Numbered from the stretch's first letter, positions 1 to 12,698 are shown. The stretch is DNA of 64,000 nucleotides from Euryodendron excelsum (GCA_033060915.1 CM065394.1:36070001-36134000), one strand, 5' to 3'. The notes: generated by a model from the sequence alone, not told the origin. Program-made: numbers and translations.

Positions 1-12
1 AGGAAAATTATT

Positions 13-3000
13 TCAGGATTGTCTCACTCTAAAAGTCACCTGGAAAATCCCAACAGGCAAATGAATTACAATGGGATGATGGTGATTTAAATCTTTCATG
101 GATTCACCTCAGCATTATCATAGTCAAAACGAACCACAAAGATGCACCTGCAGCCCCTGACATCATGTAATCTCCTCTGGATGTCCACAATGTATGCATC
201 AGAGTATAATGCGTGATCATCATTTTGCTGAAAGTCATACAAAAAACAAATATCAAGTGCTCTGGAAAAGCTTGGGGCCACTCTGTAGCGTTAGACGCTG
301 ATACCTCTGAGGTATCAAATGCGACATCACTACTGGATAGGGATTCTTTTATCAAGCTTTCTTGTCATTTTCAAGGTGATTATATCACAAGAGAGGGAAA
401 AACATACCCTGTAGCACAGCACAAGATCTCCAACCTTGAGCTGATGACACTCTGAAGGTTCTAAAGGAATAGAACGCTCACGGACTCCCCTTTCTACATT
501 GACCCACTCATCTTCCTCATTACCAAATCCAGCAAATCGTACACGAACTTCCTGTAGTACCAACAATAATGAGTACATAAACTTGCAGATGTCAAAAGTT
601 AAATAGTATACCAATATCTCGTAATGCTGCGTCCTTTCCTTGTATTTCCTTCTACCCCACTATAACCAATATTGAGTTACATCTGACAGGTTATTAGAAC
701 AAAATGGAAAGAGTGATCATGTGATACGTCCCATGCATAATGGGATTTCATGATTGCTCCTTATTACAGTAGCAGCAGAATATGGCTGAAGGCAAGTGAT
801 TAGCAATAGTAAGAATTTGTTAAATCTCATTTTCTTCTCCCCAGGACCCCAGCTACTGAGGCTGATGCACATACACATACACATTCACATACACATACAC
901 AAACACTCATGTATATAGTGAACCAGGTAACATTTTTTGCTTCAACCAAAGTTTCTGAAGGTTAACTTTCCATCTCTTGGAAATTGTAACAATTCTGACC
1001 GGTGTCCATATTTCCCTATCGTGTGTCATAAATGTGGTTTTTCAATAATTTTATAGCTCCAAACACACCAGCTAGTGTGATTTTGTGTATTATAGACTAT
1101 GAATCACTAGAGTGTGTTCTCATAGATTCAATATATACAAGACTACAGTAGATCCCTAACACATGAGGAACAAGATAATAATGACTCTTATTAATCTTAA
1201 ATTACCGCTATGCACATCAAATGCGACCCTTATAGAGATTCGAAGGAGTATCTTTGCAGTTGAAGGAGCAACATAACCTTGTGAGATTGTAAAATGCATA
1301 TATGTCGCATTCTTAACCAAGGAGGTAATATATGTACATGGATTCGAGAAGCTCAAACTTGAGTAAGACTAGGGCAGCCTAAAGAGAGGAGAAAATATAA
1401 TGATTGGTGTAGTTGGCGTGTTTTCTAGTCTGAAGGACTATGGGGAGTAGAATCTTCCTGTTTGATGAGGCAGCTATACGTTGCATGAACATAGATATGG
1501 TAGCCAATTTTGGCCTAGAATTACTGTTGATTAACAAGCACAAGGACCAGTCAACCACTGAGCCTTTGCCCTACCAGTTCGGCCAATGTGGTTGTGCCAG
1601 CATAAGGCCAAAATAGTGTGTAATGCTGAGCGGACATATCCTGGAGGATGGTGAGTTCCCTTCTCTCTCAAAGCTGGCCCAAAAAGTATCTGCTGCCCTC
1701 ATGCCAATCACCAGCATGTGGTGCACCTAAGCAAGCCCCACTACAACCACAAAGCCAAATACTCCAAGGATTACAAGAGAGCGCGAGAGTGAACCAAAAT
1801 CAGGCTACTCCTGTACTTCAGGTAAGCAAATAAGGGCACATGCACATAGCACTAGCTTAGAGAGAGAGGCCAAGGATACAGTAATGTCAAGAACCGCCAC
1901 TTGGCATAAACAAGTGCACACTATTGATTACTGCCAACAATGAAGAAGCAAATCCACATATTTCAAGAATCAAATTTCAATCAATAAAGCCAGCTCAATT
2001 TCATCACACAATGCTTCAGCTACAAGTGATGCAGGTCCAAAAGTAAACCACCAATACATTACCAATACTAGGCATCATTTGAAGAGATTCATGCAAGATT
2101 GAAAATGTTAGTTCGGAACAATCTGAAGAACAAGTAAAGAGGTGAGAAAACATCACAAATGGGGACAATAGGAAGCGACTTACACAAAGACATTAATGCA
2201 ACCCTAGAATAATATCTCGATTTCTAAATATAAAGTATCTTACAAGTTCACCCGTACTAACAACTCTGTAGTTGAGGAATGAAGCAACATCGTACCTGAA
2301 GGACAAGAAAGTCAGCAATTGGTGTTAGTATATGATTTGAAAGATTATTGAAGTTGAAATCGAAGACAGATTTTTCTTTCAATTTTTGTCAGGTATCTAC
2401 GATGAAAAAGCTGATATCTAAAAACAAAATCCTGTAATTTCTAACAAATGGATACTTATCGATTATCAAAACACTCTTAACTGTGGTATGAATACTGGTA
2501 TTACTTGAAATTCAAATCCTCCGAAATTTAAGCAAGAGATTGATCACATGAGTTTGTGTGGGGAATGATTTGACCTCTATGAAGGAATATGAATGCAAGT
2601 AACATATCAACGAAAAGCCAAAAATGCAGTGTTTCTTTTCCCCCTAAACAAAATCAGTACACCTTTCTGAAAAAGTATCAGTGAACATCTAAACAAATTA
2701 ATAATTACTTACCAACGAAAAGAAGGATCTAAATCCATCAAGAACAGTAAGTCAAGCTAACATGTGAAGTCCTATGTTCCACTAGGCATAACAGAAAACT
2801 ACAAGCATCAGGTTCTGTAGTTAAACTTTTGTGTTAACTGTGTGCTAGATGAAAGCTCACCAAGCACTATCCTTCAACGATTTAGCTTCAAATACCAACT
2901 CCGAAAGACCTGCAAGCCTTTCACCTGCAGAAGAATTAAGGTCACAGGAATAATTAAGGAATGCAACCTTTTCAATTGTATAGCTATAAAAGGATCCTCC

Positions 3001-5250
3001 TCTTGAGATGCATTCACAACATGGTATTTCGGACTCATAACTTAAAGCTTACGGAAAACTAGAACAAAGAGAACATATGCATAAGATACAACCCCAAATG
3101 TGGCTGAATTACTTTGTGATAGAGCTTGTCCATGATCCCAGATGTTCCCAGAGTATGAAATAAAAGTGGAGAAAACGGGTGCAGAAGCCTGGGAAGAGAA
3201 AATAAGTAACTTCCAGACATATTCTTGGAAAACAATTGAATAGAGGGTCTGGAGAAGAAGTGGCCATTCAATATTGTGAACTAATTGAGACTAGAATTGG
3301 GGAAAATCCAAGTGTGCAAGCCAATTGAGTTAAATTTCCCCATTAAAAGGCAATAACATGAGTGGATTTTGCCAAAAAAAATAATAATAATAATAATTTT
3401 GAAAGAATTAAACTTTTGATTGGCCCTTCTATGCTTTTAGAACCTTTTAATTGATGGTTTACTTTGGTCCTTGCTGCCATATATGCAAATGTAACAACTC
3501 TATTTGATGGGGCTACCACATGAAAAAAGCTTAAACATTCATAGAGTTCTAAATGGATGGCGACACCCTATGTACAAAGTGAGGTTTTCCCAGAACTTTG
3601 GGAGGGCCACGGCTCCCACTGGTTCCCCCTCTCCATCCACCACTGTCGGACACACATCTCATACCTTAACCTTATCCTTGTCATTTCGCATTGACATGGG
3701 GACTTTGGTGGGAGTAGAAGAGTCTGTGTAACACTGTATAACTCAGATGACTAACACATTATCCTCTTGTGTGTAATGTTGGCCTCAAGGTGATGGAGGC
3801 AACCAAATCCTCACCCTTTCTTTCCCATCAGGAAAACGTATCCTAAAGAGTTGATAAAATAGAAGTTTATTGTGCGGAACAAATTTCCCTTGAAGGGGAA
3901 CCACAATATAGGATTAAATTGCTGGATGAAACAATCTTCTATATAATTTAATTGCTTGAGACCAATAAATGAGCATGGAAGTGGAAACCATGAGGAAAAA
4001 CCATCATACAACATATATTCATGAGAATACTGTCTTCAGTTCCACACATTGATAGGAGAGAGAACCTTTTGACTTCTGACGAATTTCTGGTGCATTGACT
4101 GTTACGGTCAAATCTGAAGAAGGATAAAATTCTTCAGGGGCAACAGGTGAGGTAGTGATTTTAGCCGCCAATTCTTCTTGCTTCTCTTGGAACCAACTTT
4201 GCACCTACATCAAGACAAGGACTAGTTAAGGGCTATTCAAATAAAAACAAACAAAAAATAATATGCATTGGAAAAGAAAGAAATAGGGAAAGAAGAACCT
4301 GCTCCCACTTTATAGAAGATTTTCCAGTTCGATGTTTTGAACAACTGCATAAAATAGGGTATGCCATAGACAAACGAAGTCAACATTTGGACAAGCTCTT
4401 TTCTGTTAAAGCACAAACTTCATATTCCAGGGGAAGTAATTATGTTTCATTGATCTATTGTTAGAACAAGATGTATCTGGATTGGAGTTACCTAAAACTG
4501 GTTGCAAGCTCTTGAAAAAATTCTTGACTCAGAGATTTTTCTCTCATTTCCTTAAATAAGCTCTCCATTTCCATAATCTATCAAAAGAATGTAAACAAAA
4601 GTGAGTTTGGCACAAAACGTGGAGCCTACACAAACATAAGCTAACTTGATTGTGCAGGAAAAAGTGATGCAGAAATCAGGTTAGAACAAAGCCTTTATCC
4701 ATATAAAGGAGTCGGCTAATCGAAACAGTTAGTCTTTAATCCCAAGCCGGAGCACGGTAATTGAAGACTTTGCCATTTAGCAAGGTTAGGAGAAGCTAGG
4801 CACATTGCTTTGTCAATCATGATGCATACAATCTATATGTATCTATAAGTAAACACCATCTCTGCAGAGTCCCAAGAGCTTGAACAGAGTCCCACAAAGA
4901 TTTTGGTGCATCATTAATCATGATTGCAGAAAGAAAAGATAACTTAGTTTTGCTTGCATAACTCTATTAACAGTTGGAAGGTACTGAAATTAAAAGGGAC
5001 AGAAACGAAGCTGCAATCCAACAATCACATGACAGGAAAACCAAGAACAGCAAGAGACAAAGGCATTTTTTACAGAAAGTAAAATGATCAAAACTGACAT
5101 GCATTGACGCAGATTCCAGAGCTAATCCAAGCAAAAATTGTGAAATTTAAAGCAGATTAAGGTGTAAAGAAGGTAAGGGATTAAATATACCTCCGCTAGT
5201 GTAAACTCAGGAAGAGCATCCTCCATTTCTGTTGACTCAAACCCATCCAT
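13..5250 (-). CDS. SHH1: SAWADEE homeodomain protein (SHH1/SHH2 type), nine exons
   Basis: Spliced exons on the minus strand: 5250-5191, 4577-4492, 4344-4299, 4204-4066, 2924-2861, 2295-2244, 551-408, 227-108 and a tentative last exon 39-13. All junctions are GT..AG and phases join exactly, giving about 245 residues. Residues ~21-75 form a divergent homeodomain ([10 protein letters not shown], then [18 protein letters not shown]). Residues ~132-240 form a SAWADEE domain: [35 protein letters not shown] and H-x5-C-x-C (HDVRGCRC), the last fitting the zinc site of the family. Known role of the family: SHH1 reads H3K9 methylation with unmethylated H3K4 and brings Pol IV to chromatin for RNA-directed DNA methylation. 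Start chosen at the first ATG, followed by an acidic leader typical of the family. The last exon ([12 protein letters not shown]) is the weak point; the true end could lie off the left edge. SHH1 versus SHH2 is not resolved. Long introns (1.7 kb and 1.1 kb) show no other gene. Confidence 0.88.
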
Positions 5251-5255
5251 TTTCT

Positions 5256-5279
5256 CAGAGAGAGAGAGAGAGAGAGAGA
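5256..5279. repeat. (AG)n microsatellite in the SHH leader
   Basis: An uninterrupted GA dinucleotide run lies a few bases upstream of the SHH start codon, so it is probably in the 5' untranslated region. It reads as CT repeats on the coding strand. Such runs are common in plant leaders and are often polymorphic. Confidence 0.85.
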
Positions 5280-6546
5280 TTGGTTTTCTTCACAGGGTTT
5301 TTCTGTCCGAAGGAGGGATTTTGCTTTCTAGAAGTCTGGAGTCTCTCCGGTGAGCTAGGTACGGTAGATTCGGTTCTCACTTCTCATCCTTATTTTGAGA
5401 CGCGTAAACTATTCTGATGGGAAATGGTTAGTTTTGGACTGATGGGTCACATGTGTCGTGGGCTGCTGTGAAAGTCCTGGATGCTAAACTAGATCGCAGC
5501 AGATTAGGCCAGCAGGCCCACACGATCCAAGTCTCACGTTTTTTTTGGCCCGTCGTGTCGTAAAAAATGACTCCAAAGTTTTATTGTGGAATGGTTTGGA
5601 CCGTGCCGCCCCCTTTTGTGCCCTTTCAGAGTCAAAATTGATTGGTCTTTATCAGATTATAACCTAAGTCAAAAAATTTGTCTAGAACTATGCTTTAGTC
5701 TTCGAATTGACGAATTAGAACTAATTATTGTTAAATTTGCAACTCAAATGGTGAAATCATCAAATTCTAATTTGGATCACGTATATTGTTATGGTATTAA
5801 AACATATGTTGATATCTAAAATGTAGTTAAAGGTCAATTCCAATTAAAAGCAATAATTGATGGCCTAAGTTGTCCATTTGTTTAGTTTATAGTCTACTAT
5901 ATATTATATATGAAAAATATTTTAGTGTAGAAACCATATGTAATAATGAAAAATCTAAATATATTAAAACAAAAAAATAATATAATATAAACGCTCTCAG
6001 CCATTTTAATTTTGAAAATTATCTCTCTCACACTCCCGTTTTCGCTTTGGCCCCTGTTTTGTGTGACTTTGGTTATAACTAAGAGACTGTAGTGGATCAA
6101 AATTAAAAATTTTAAATTTTAAATTCGTTAACTAGTTTACTTGATGCAAACATTACTTTTTTCATTTTCCTTTTTCTTTGAGAAATGATATACATAATCT
6201 AATTTCTGAGCCCAACAAGCATTTATTAACGTCTAGGACTATGTAAGAAATAGGATTATGTAACAGTACTCCTTTTTTTTTTTCTTTTTCTCCTTTGATT
6301 TGCTGTTAAAGGTGGAGATGAGATAAACATGTTTTATCTTGTATATTTTGGCATCATTAATCCATATGATCACACAAGCACACAATCCATTGGCATCATG
6401 AAGCACCTTCCTTCTCAAAATGAAGCCTCTGTTGAACACGAAGATTACAAATGAAACCCTGTAGATAGTATTTTGTCAAAAGATCATGTGTAGCTTCTTC
6501 TTAAAGAGGAATCAAGTGATTACTATGAAGATTCAGTGACATGCAT

Positions 6547-6577
<31 letters not shown>

Positions 6578-6595
6578 CATATGTCTGCTTTCCAT
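5280..6595. other. Spacer between SHH promoter and the dioxygenase 3' end
   Basis: Contains the SHH promoter side (minus strand) and the downstream flank of the dioxygenase gene, which reads in the same direction. It is AT-rich with a short TA repeat near 6545-6573. Short open frames here have no recognisable domain. No other gene seen. Confidence 0.6.
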
Positions 6596-8879
6596 TTACT
6601 TGTAGATATAAACCAAAAACTGATAAAGAAGAGTCAAAAGTATGGCCATTATGGCTTGTTGGCCAAGTGATATGGTTTTCCCTTTCTTTGTTTTGAAGCT
6701 ATTGGTGATGTTTGGGGGAGAATAGAGGAAAGCCATTGAGATGCACTCTTCTCCATCTTCACCTTTGAATATTGGCCTCCCTATCACTTGCTTGTACTGC
6801 CCACCACTCCATGCCTGAGAGAGAGAAAAAGAAAAAGAAAAAGAAAAATAGAAATGCACAACTGTAAAGATTGAGCATTGATGTTAATTAAACAGTGATT
6901 AGTACAAACTTGTTATGATTATGTCCATAAACTTGATTGGAATATAACCCGCGGAATGATTAGAGCAAGCCCCCTTTAGAAAAAAAAAATGAAAAAAAGA
7001 AGTGACAACTCAGAAGTGTACTGAATTCTAATTAGTAATGGGATTACTGTGTTAATCATTCTTCTTTTCGAGCAGTTATTCTGAATGATCGTCACATGTT
7101 ATGACTTCTACTACTGATGGGTTTTGATTGCATGAGTTGTAATCGAAGTTTTCAGGCATAAATTTACCTGTATTTGATCTCCAATGGTGATTACTAGAGC
7201 ATCTTTTTCTGGGCAGAATGAGACCCAACCTTTCTTGGAGTAAACATGAAACTCAGAAGACCCATCACAGACATGAAGACACAGTGCATGAGACTGATCT
7301 GATCCTCTTATCAGCATTTTAATCACATCATATCTCAGGGAGCTGTCCCACTGCTCACCACCAAGATTGCAGCAATGTTTGTAGAGATAACAGATTGAGC
7401 CTGCAAGATCTTGGCATTGTGTCATGCCATTTCCACATGGTGATTTTCTTAGATCATGCTCCTCCAGAGCTAGTAGAACTCTCCCAGCAACCTTCTCTAT
7501 GTCCACTAGGAGACTTTCCATTTTCTCACTGCATTGGAAAGGAAGTGTGGCATTAGAATATGCTTGTCATGATTGTCTAAGATACAGACATTTGGAGAGA
7601 TATGGTCCTGGAATTGGGTTGTTAATCCTGTATCATATCTTATCCCTTGTTTGGTTGTGCAAAAAAGGGTCAAAATTAGCAATTTAAAGGAGGTCGTTGT
7701 CTTTGTACATACAGGATTAAATAATCTTGGTGAAGGAATAACAATCCAGGAAAATTACAAAAACACATTCAAAGAATTTGTAGTTTTAGAATTTAGCAGC
7801 TAGAAGTGCTGTCAGTCTTTATTTTTTATTGTGTATCATAAGTGTGTGTTTTGATTTTTTTGTTTTTTATAGTCTGGTGATGACATTTGTAGGTTACCGT
7901 TTTACTAATAGTACCAGACCAATATTTTGAAAACAGATAAAATATCCATTTTAGTATTTTTTTTGTTTTTTGTTTTAAAAAAAATAAAAAATAAAAACAA
8001 AAAACATTTACCAAACGGACCGTAACATCCTCATTATATATACGTTCATTCAAGGCTATGCTTAGATAATGATCGTAAGAGTATAATCCGATCCTTGCTT
8101 TATTAATAATTTGAAATAATTTGAGAATTACAGGAAAAATAATTTGGAATTGTACGCCTCCTAATATTTAGAAATAGGAGCAAAGATATTGGAATTTATA
8201 AAATAGAGACAAATTGTGTTCTTCATGAAATATTGTAAGTACTTTTTTAAATTATTCATGTTTTGCTAAGTGCTACCAGGAAAAAAAAAAAAAAAAAAAA
8301 AAGAAAGAAAACAGAAGCCTATTTAACGAGCTGAAAGCCTATTTACCTGAAATTTGAAAATCCAAGTGGCCAAATTCCCTCCATTTCCAACTTCAACACT
8401 TGGTCTCTACACCAAACGAACTCTTCGCTCATCTCTCTCTCATCTTCTCCGTGAAACTCCTCAAACCCATACGGCTTCTCCGGCGACCTCGACACCACCG
8501 CTTTCTTCTCTGGCGGTAACCTAAATATTCCGGCGCCGGCTGTTGAAACCGACCGGATTTGTTCATGCGTAATTCCATGGTTAACGAGCTGAAAGCAACC
8601 GATTCCAGCAATGGAGTCTAGAATTATGGCGACCGAGTCGTTTTTGGGCGAGTTAAGGGAGTGGAAATCAATTTTCGGAGGGTTTTGGATCGATTTTTGG
8701 CGAGGGAAGACTCGATCGGGTAAGATGAGGTCGGGGACGCGGAGAGAGTGTTCGAGGAAGTCGGTGAGGACATCGTCGTTTGTGAATGATGATCGGCGTC
8801 CGGAGGCAACCGGAGAAGGTGGCGGCGCTCGGAAATTGATGGGATTTTGATCCGCCGATGATTCGGGCGAATTTGCCAT
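6596..8879 (-). CDS. 2-oxoglutarate/Fe(II) dioxygenase-fold protein, catalytic residues degenerate
   Basis: Three exons: 8879-8347, 7528-7168 and 6814-6596, all GT..AG with matching phases, giving 370 residues, a normal length for plant 2OG dioxygenases. The N-terminal DIOX_N region (residues ~50-160) has IDFHSLNS, then FQLVNHGI and GIFRLPPEKK, typical of the family. The C-terminal half keeps the fold signature (GWVSFCPEKDALVITIGDQIQ, split over two exons, then AWSGGQYK). The usual HxD...H iron triad and RxS 2-oxoglutarate site are not intact: the first element reads HVCD (residues 263-266), the distal His position in YKQVIGR is Gly (~310), and the Arg of RxS is replaced (ECIS, ~321-324). The gene has no stop codons or frameshifts, so it is not an ordinary pseudogene. 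Substrate cannot be inferred; a non-catalytic or altered role is possible. Start ATG chosen because residues before it do not resemble the family. Confidence 0.85.
7806..8020. mobile_element. Small MITE-like repeat, copy 1 (dioxygenase intron 1)
   Basis: Lies inside intron 1 of the dioxygenase gene. It aligns by eye with 13261-13514: both begin with GTGCTGTC/ATGCTGTC followed by T-rich sequence, share a TAATAGTACnnGAC segment and a later AATATTTTGA, and end in a TTACCAAA motif. No coding sequence. The left end is worn, so no target duplication could be fixed for this copy. Confidence 0.55.
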
Positions 8880-9669
8880 TGGGAGACTGTGAGAGGTGAG
8901 TGAGATCTTACTTTGCTCTCTTTGTTTTATATGAATGAATGCACATATACACACTCTCTCTCTATCTCTCTATAAAGAAAAAAGAGGAAGAGGCAGCAAT
9001 GATTGCATGTCTCGGAGGCCTCCTACATTCAGAGAGTCATCACGTCTTCCACTTTTTTTCTTCTTTCTTTTGCCTTTTCTTTCTTTTCTGCTCTGCTTTT
9101 ACAGTCTCTCCTGTTATTCTCCGTAACTATCTATAGCATTGGCCATTGACTCACACGAGTTACTTCCGAGTTTTACACCCGAGTTACTCAATTGGGCCTG
9201 CAAATCGATGGGTTGGGCTTGTTCTTCTTGGTGAAAACTCAATCATCAGGTCAATGTCCAGAATGATCTGGGCAAGTCAAAAGCTTTGATCTCCCCCAAA
9301 TTCGCAGACCATAGAATATGGTCATTTACTGTGGCCCATCATTCTTGACCCACTATTTGCCTGACTCATGACATGGGCTCCCTTGATGGGTTGGGCGACT
9401 TGGGCCGTAAATCACATCAATAAAGGACAGGTTTACATGATCCAAAACATAAATGGATTCCTCGGATGGATAGGTGTAGGACGAAAGCATGACATATATA
9501 TAAAGGTATCATAGTAAGTAAATCTTAAACCCAAAAAAAAATTCTACCAATAATTTGTGTTACAACTTGGAAAAGCTAAAGAAGAATTTAGAGATTTTAT
9601 CACCTTCACATAATTTTTAGTAAGTAAATATGTAAATGGATGAATCGCATTCTATGGTTTTGTTTTGTA
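8880..9669. other. Upstream region of the dioxygenase gene
   Basis: On the minus strand this holds the leader and promoter. A TATAAAA-like stretch (CATATAAAAC) lies about 50-60 bases upstream of the start, with CT/GA-rich tracts at 8949-8972 and a T-rich tract near 9048-9090. Nothing else recognised. Confidence 0.45.
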
Positions 9670-9705
9670 TTCTATAATTTGGGCACAGGCGATGCGTGTA
9701 TATTT
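9670..9705 (-). mobile_element. Helitron-like 3' terminus (worn)
   Basis: Read on the minus strand there is a short hairpin around ACACGCATCGCCTGTG followed about 10 bases later by ATAG, close to the CTAG that ends many plant Helitrons. The same hairpin core occurs at 53396-53412 next to a perfect CTAG. The other end of this element was not found. Confidence 0.35.
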
Positions 9706-9756
9706 TTTTAATTATAACCAGTGTTGGTAAGTGAATAGGGTAAGCAGAGTCCAAAA

Positions 9757-9930
9757 TTTATAAATAACTGAAACAAAATAGTTATCCTAATAACTATGTG
9801 GGTAGTTTTGTAATTTTTTATTTATAAATAACTGGAGCTGTTATCAAGAGAACTATGTGAGTAGTTTTGTTATTTATTTATTTATAAATAAATGAAGAGT
9901 TATTAGGATAACTATGTAGGTAGTTTTTTT
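9757..9930. repeat. Tandem repeat, about 62-bp unit, three copies
   Basis: Three imperfect units each carry TTATAAATAA, a variable stretch, then AACTATGTRGGTAGTTTT. Units start near 9757, 9820 and 9881. No coding potential. Confidence 0.65.
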
Positions 9931-10592
9931 TTTTTTTATCAGGATAACTACTTTTTTTTATTGAAGAAAAAAAAATTGGGAAAAAAAAAGTCATGCGCAT
10001 TGCTCGGTTTTGAAGATATCAATTGGAGTTCTCCTTTTAAATACTAAAAGTGATGACACACATAATATGTATGCTCATAATCCTTACTAATCCCACTAAC
10101 TCCATACTCTAACAATGCATGAGTATTTTGAGAAATTAAAATTGTGACGGGCTTCAAAAAGACTTTAACAAACAAACTTCGCTAAACTGAAGGTATTTAC
10201 TTTATAATAGTAAGTATAATTGTGTATAGATTAGAATAGTTGTTGGAAGGTTTAGAAACCAATTGAAATATAATAAATAATAGAGGAAATAGACATTTGA
10301 CTTATTAAAGTTAAAAAAAGAAGAAAAGAAAAGCCTTCTGTCAATGTGTGTGTGTGTTTACCTTCTGTCAAAGATAAAAATCTCTTACTATAAGTTGCTT
10401 GCAGTGTTGAGAACATCACATTGAAAATTTTTCAATTTGGTGGAAGAATGATTGAATAGAAAATACAGGGGGAAAACAAGAGAAAAAACCAACATAATGT
10501 GGTGACCCAAAAAGAGAAAATGATCGGTATTGAGGCTCTCAATCAAGAGATTGAGGGTTTGGTGGTCCCTGGAGTACTGGAAAACAATATTA

Positions 10593-10678
10593 ACATCATA
10601 ATTATTAGAACTATACTGGTGATTGAACTGGTCAAGATACCGATTCAACGGTTTACCAGTTCAATCAAGATTTAATTA

Positions 10679-10724
<46 letters not shown>

Positions 10725-11527
10725 AGTTAAAAAAATTATCAATAGGTTAAATGATACTCTTTTTCTTACAATAACTTAAAATAAGTATAAAAAATAAACT
10801 CTTTATGAGTATAAAAAAAAAGTATTGAAACATTCAAGTTGGTTTATTTTTTTCTCCAATTAAATATTTTTTAATCTAATACTCACTAGTATTTTTATTT
10901 CTAAAAGAAATAGTATAAAACTTGACAATAATATGTATTATTAAGAAAAATAAGGTTCATTATTTTTTGCATCGTCCTTTTTTTCTTCTTTTTTCATCCT
11001 ATATTCTCCTCTTTCTCATTTTTATTTTTCCTATTTCTAGTTTAGTTTATAGTTTATACATTTTAATTATTGTTTTTATAATACAAACCTAATTATAATT
11101 TGAAAAACATATATAAACATAAATTTAAAATGAATAAACAATGAAAAGTAGAAAATGAGTATTTTGCAATTTTTTTCCCTTGCTCTTTTTGTTTGTATCT
11201 TCTTTACTCCATTTTTTTTTTTTTTGGGTTTTACTTTAAAGTCTTTACTTTTTTATTCTATTTTTCATCAAAAGAACACAAAAAACGTGCTTCTATAAAA
11301 ACAGATAGTTTAAATCATGCATCATTTATGCTATTTTGACTTTTTTGAAAAAAATCATTTGGTTCTTTAAATATTAATCGGTTCACTGATTTTTTAAAAC
11401 ATTGGCTAATTTTTTTGGTTCAACCAATTTCATATATATTTTTTGTAAATTAATTGAACCAGACTGATTTTAGGTTCGGTTCCTGGTTGAACTGGTCGGT
11501 TTGTTCCGATTCTGATAATTATGATGT
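10593..11527. mobile_element. Non-coding DNA element with long terminal inverted repeats
   Basis: The left end (ACATCATAATTATTAGAA) is repeated inverted at the right end (TTCTGATAATTATGATGT). Further inside, both arms carry related stretches around ACTGGT and GGTTCAAC in opposite orientation. The interior is very AT-rich with no open frame of note. A clear target duplication was not seen, so superfamily is unassigned. Confidence 0.55.
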
Positions 11528-12099
11528 ATACAGAAAATAGTCTAATAGTCAGATAGTACTAAGTACTAGGTGATAATTTCTATTAAATGGTGACATATGG
11601 TGTGTAAATACATCAGCAACTTAAATTTAAGGAGTAGTAGAAAAACTTTTAAAGAAAAATACCACTTGATAAAATCTGATAGGATGTTTATTTAAAAGTC
11701 TCTTTAATTTTTCACAAACTCAGGTTGTTGATGCATTCACACGTCACGTATCATCATTTGATAAAAATTATTATCGAATATTCAGTACTATCTAACTATT
11801 AAATTATTATTTTTTTTTAATGTATAAAATACCGTACTAATGGGCGGTGGAAGTTCATTTTGGAGCCTTGACGTCGTTTTCTAGTTCGAGACTAGTCACC
11901 GGCCAAACACTCTAAAAGTCGACAAATCCCAACTACCTGATTCTTAAAAAAGTCTCTGGCTGTTGTTATCTTTTTGACCTCGGCAAATGTTTTTCTCATG
12001 ACCTTTGAAAATCAAACATGGCAACCGCTGAGATCTCTCTAAGTCATTTTTTGGCGCACGTTTCTTTAATGCAATACAGTTGTGGACGGAAAAGGATAA

Positions 12100-12308
12100 G
12101 CGCCCGTTTAGTATCAACTTTGTGCCTAATTTTTTTAATTTATAAGAAAAAAAATTAAATTTTTTTTATTTTTTAATTTTTTGATTTTTATTTTTTTGTT
12201 TATCTTTAGTTAAAGTGAAGTCAAAAAAGTAAAAAAACTAAAAAATCTTAACTTTTTTTACTTGTAAGCTTAAAAAAAACTTGATAAAAAACTGTACTAA
12301 ACGGACCT
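12100..12308. mobile_element. MITE, PIF/Harbinger-like (TAA target duplication)
   Basis: Terminal inverted repeats GCGCCCGTTTAGTA (left) and, on the other strand at the right, AGGTCCGTTTAGTA, flanked by TAA on both sides (12097-12099 and 12309-12311). Three-base TWA duplications are the hallmark of PIF/Harbinger elements. The interior is A/T-rich and non-coding. Confidence 0.65.
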
Positions 12309-12346
12309 TAAGTAATAAATGAGCCCTACAAATCCTATGTTTGGAT

Positions 12347-12639
12347 TAGGGTTGTTAAAAAAAAAAAAAACTGACCGACCTTATTCAACTCAATCTGATT
12401 TTGCAGTTTTATCCATTAATTTTGAGTGAATAACGGGTAGATTTTGACCAACTCAACTATATTCAGTTTGAATGGCGAACCTTTATTACTTAAAACCAAC
12501 CCGACCTAACCCGATTTTTTTATACTAAAACTTTGATTTTTTCATCGAACTCGATCACCCTATGAGTCGAGTACGATTTTAAAATTTTTTAACTCGATTT
12601 GGTCAGGTGATTTCTTAACTCGATCTGTGAACACCTCTA
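12347..12639. mobile_element. hAT-type MITE with 8-bp target duplication (copy A)
   Basis: Ends TAGGGTTGTT and, inverted, TAGAGGTGTTCA; flanked by identical 8-bp copies GTTTGGAT (12339-12346 and 12640-12647). Internal AACCCGACC-type segments are shared with the copy at 63195-63477, which has its own different 8-bp duplication, so the two are independent insertions of one family. Confidence 0.78.
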
Positions 12640-12698
12640 GTTTGGATCGTCAAAAGAGGTGGGTACTAATTATTGATTGCATGTATAACTATCCGCGG

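Noticed and set aside
3504..3731. 75-codon plus-strand frame inside SHH intron
   Set aside because: No domain; lies within an intron between well-supported minus-strand exons.
6239..6439. Minus-strand frame with RRKVLHDANGLCACVIIW
   Set aside because: Looked briefly like a decayed retroelement or host exon, but no family match, no splice support and a low-complexity Lys tail.
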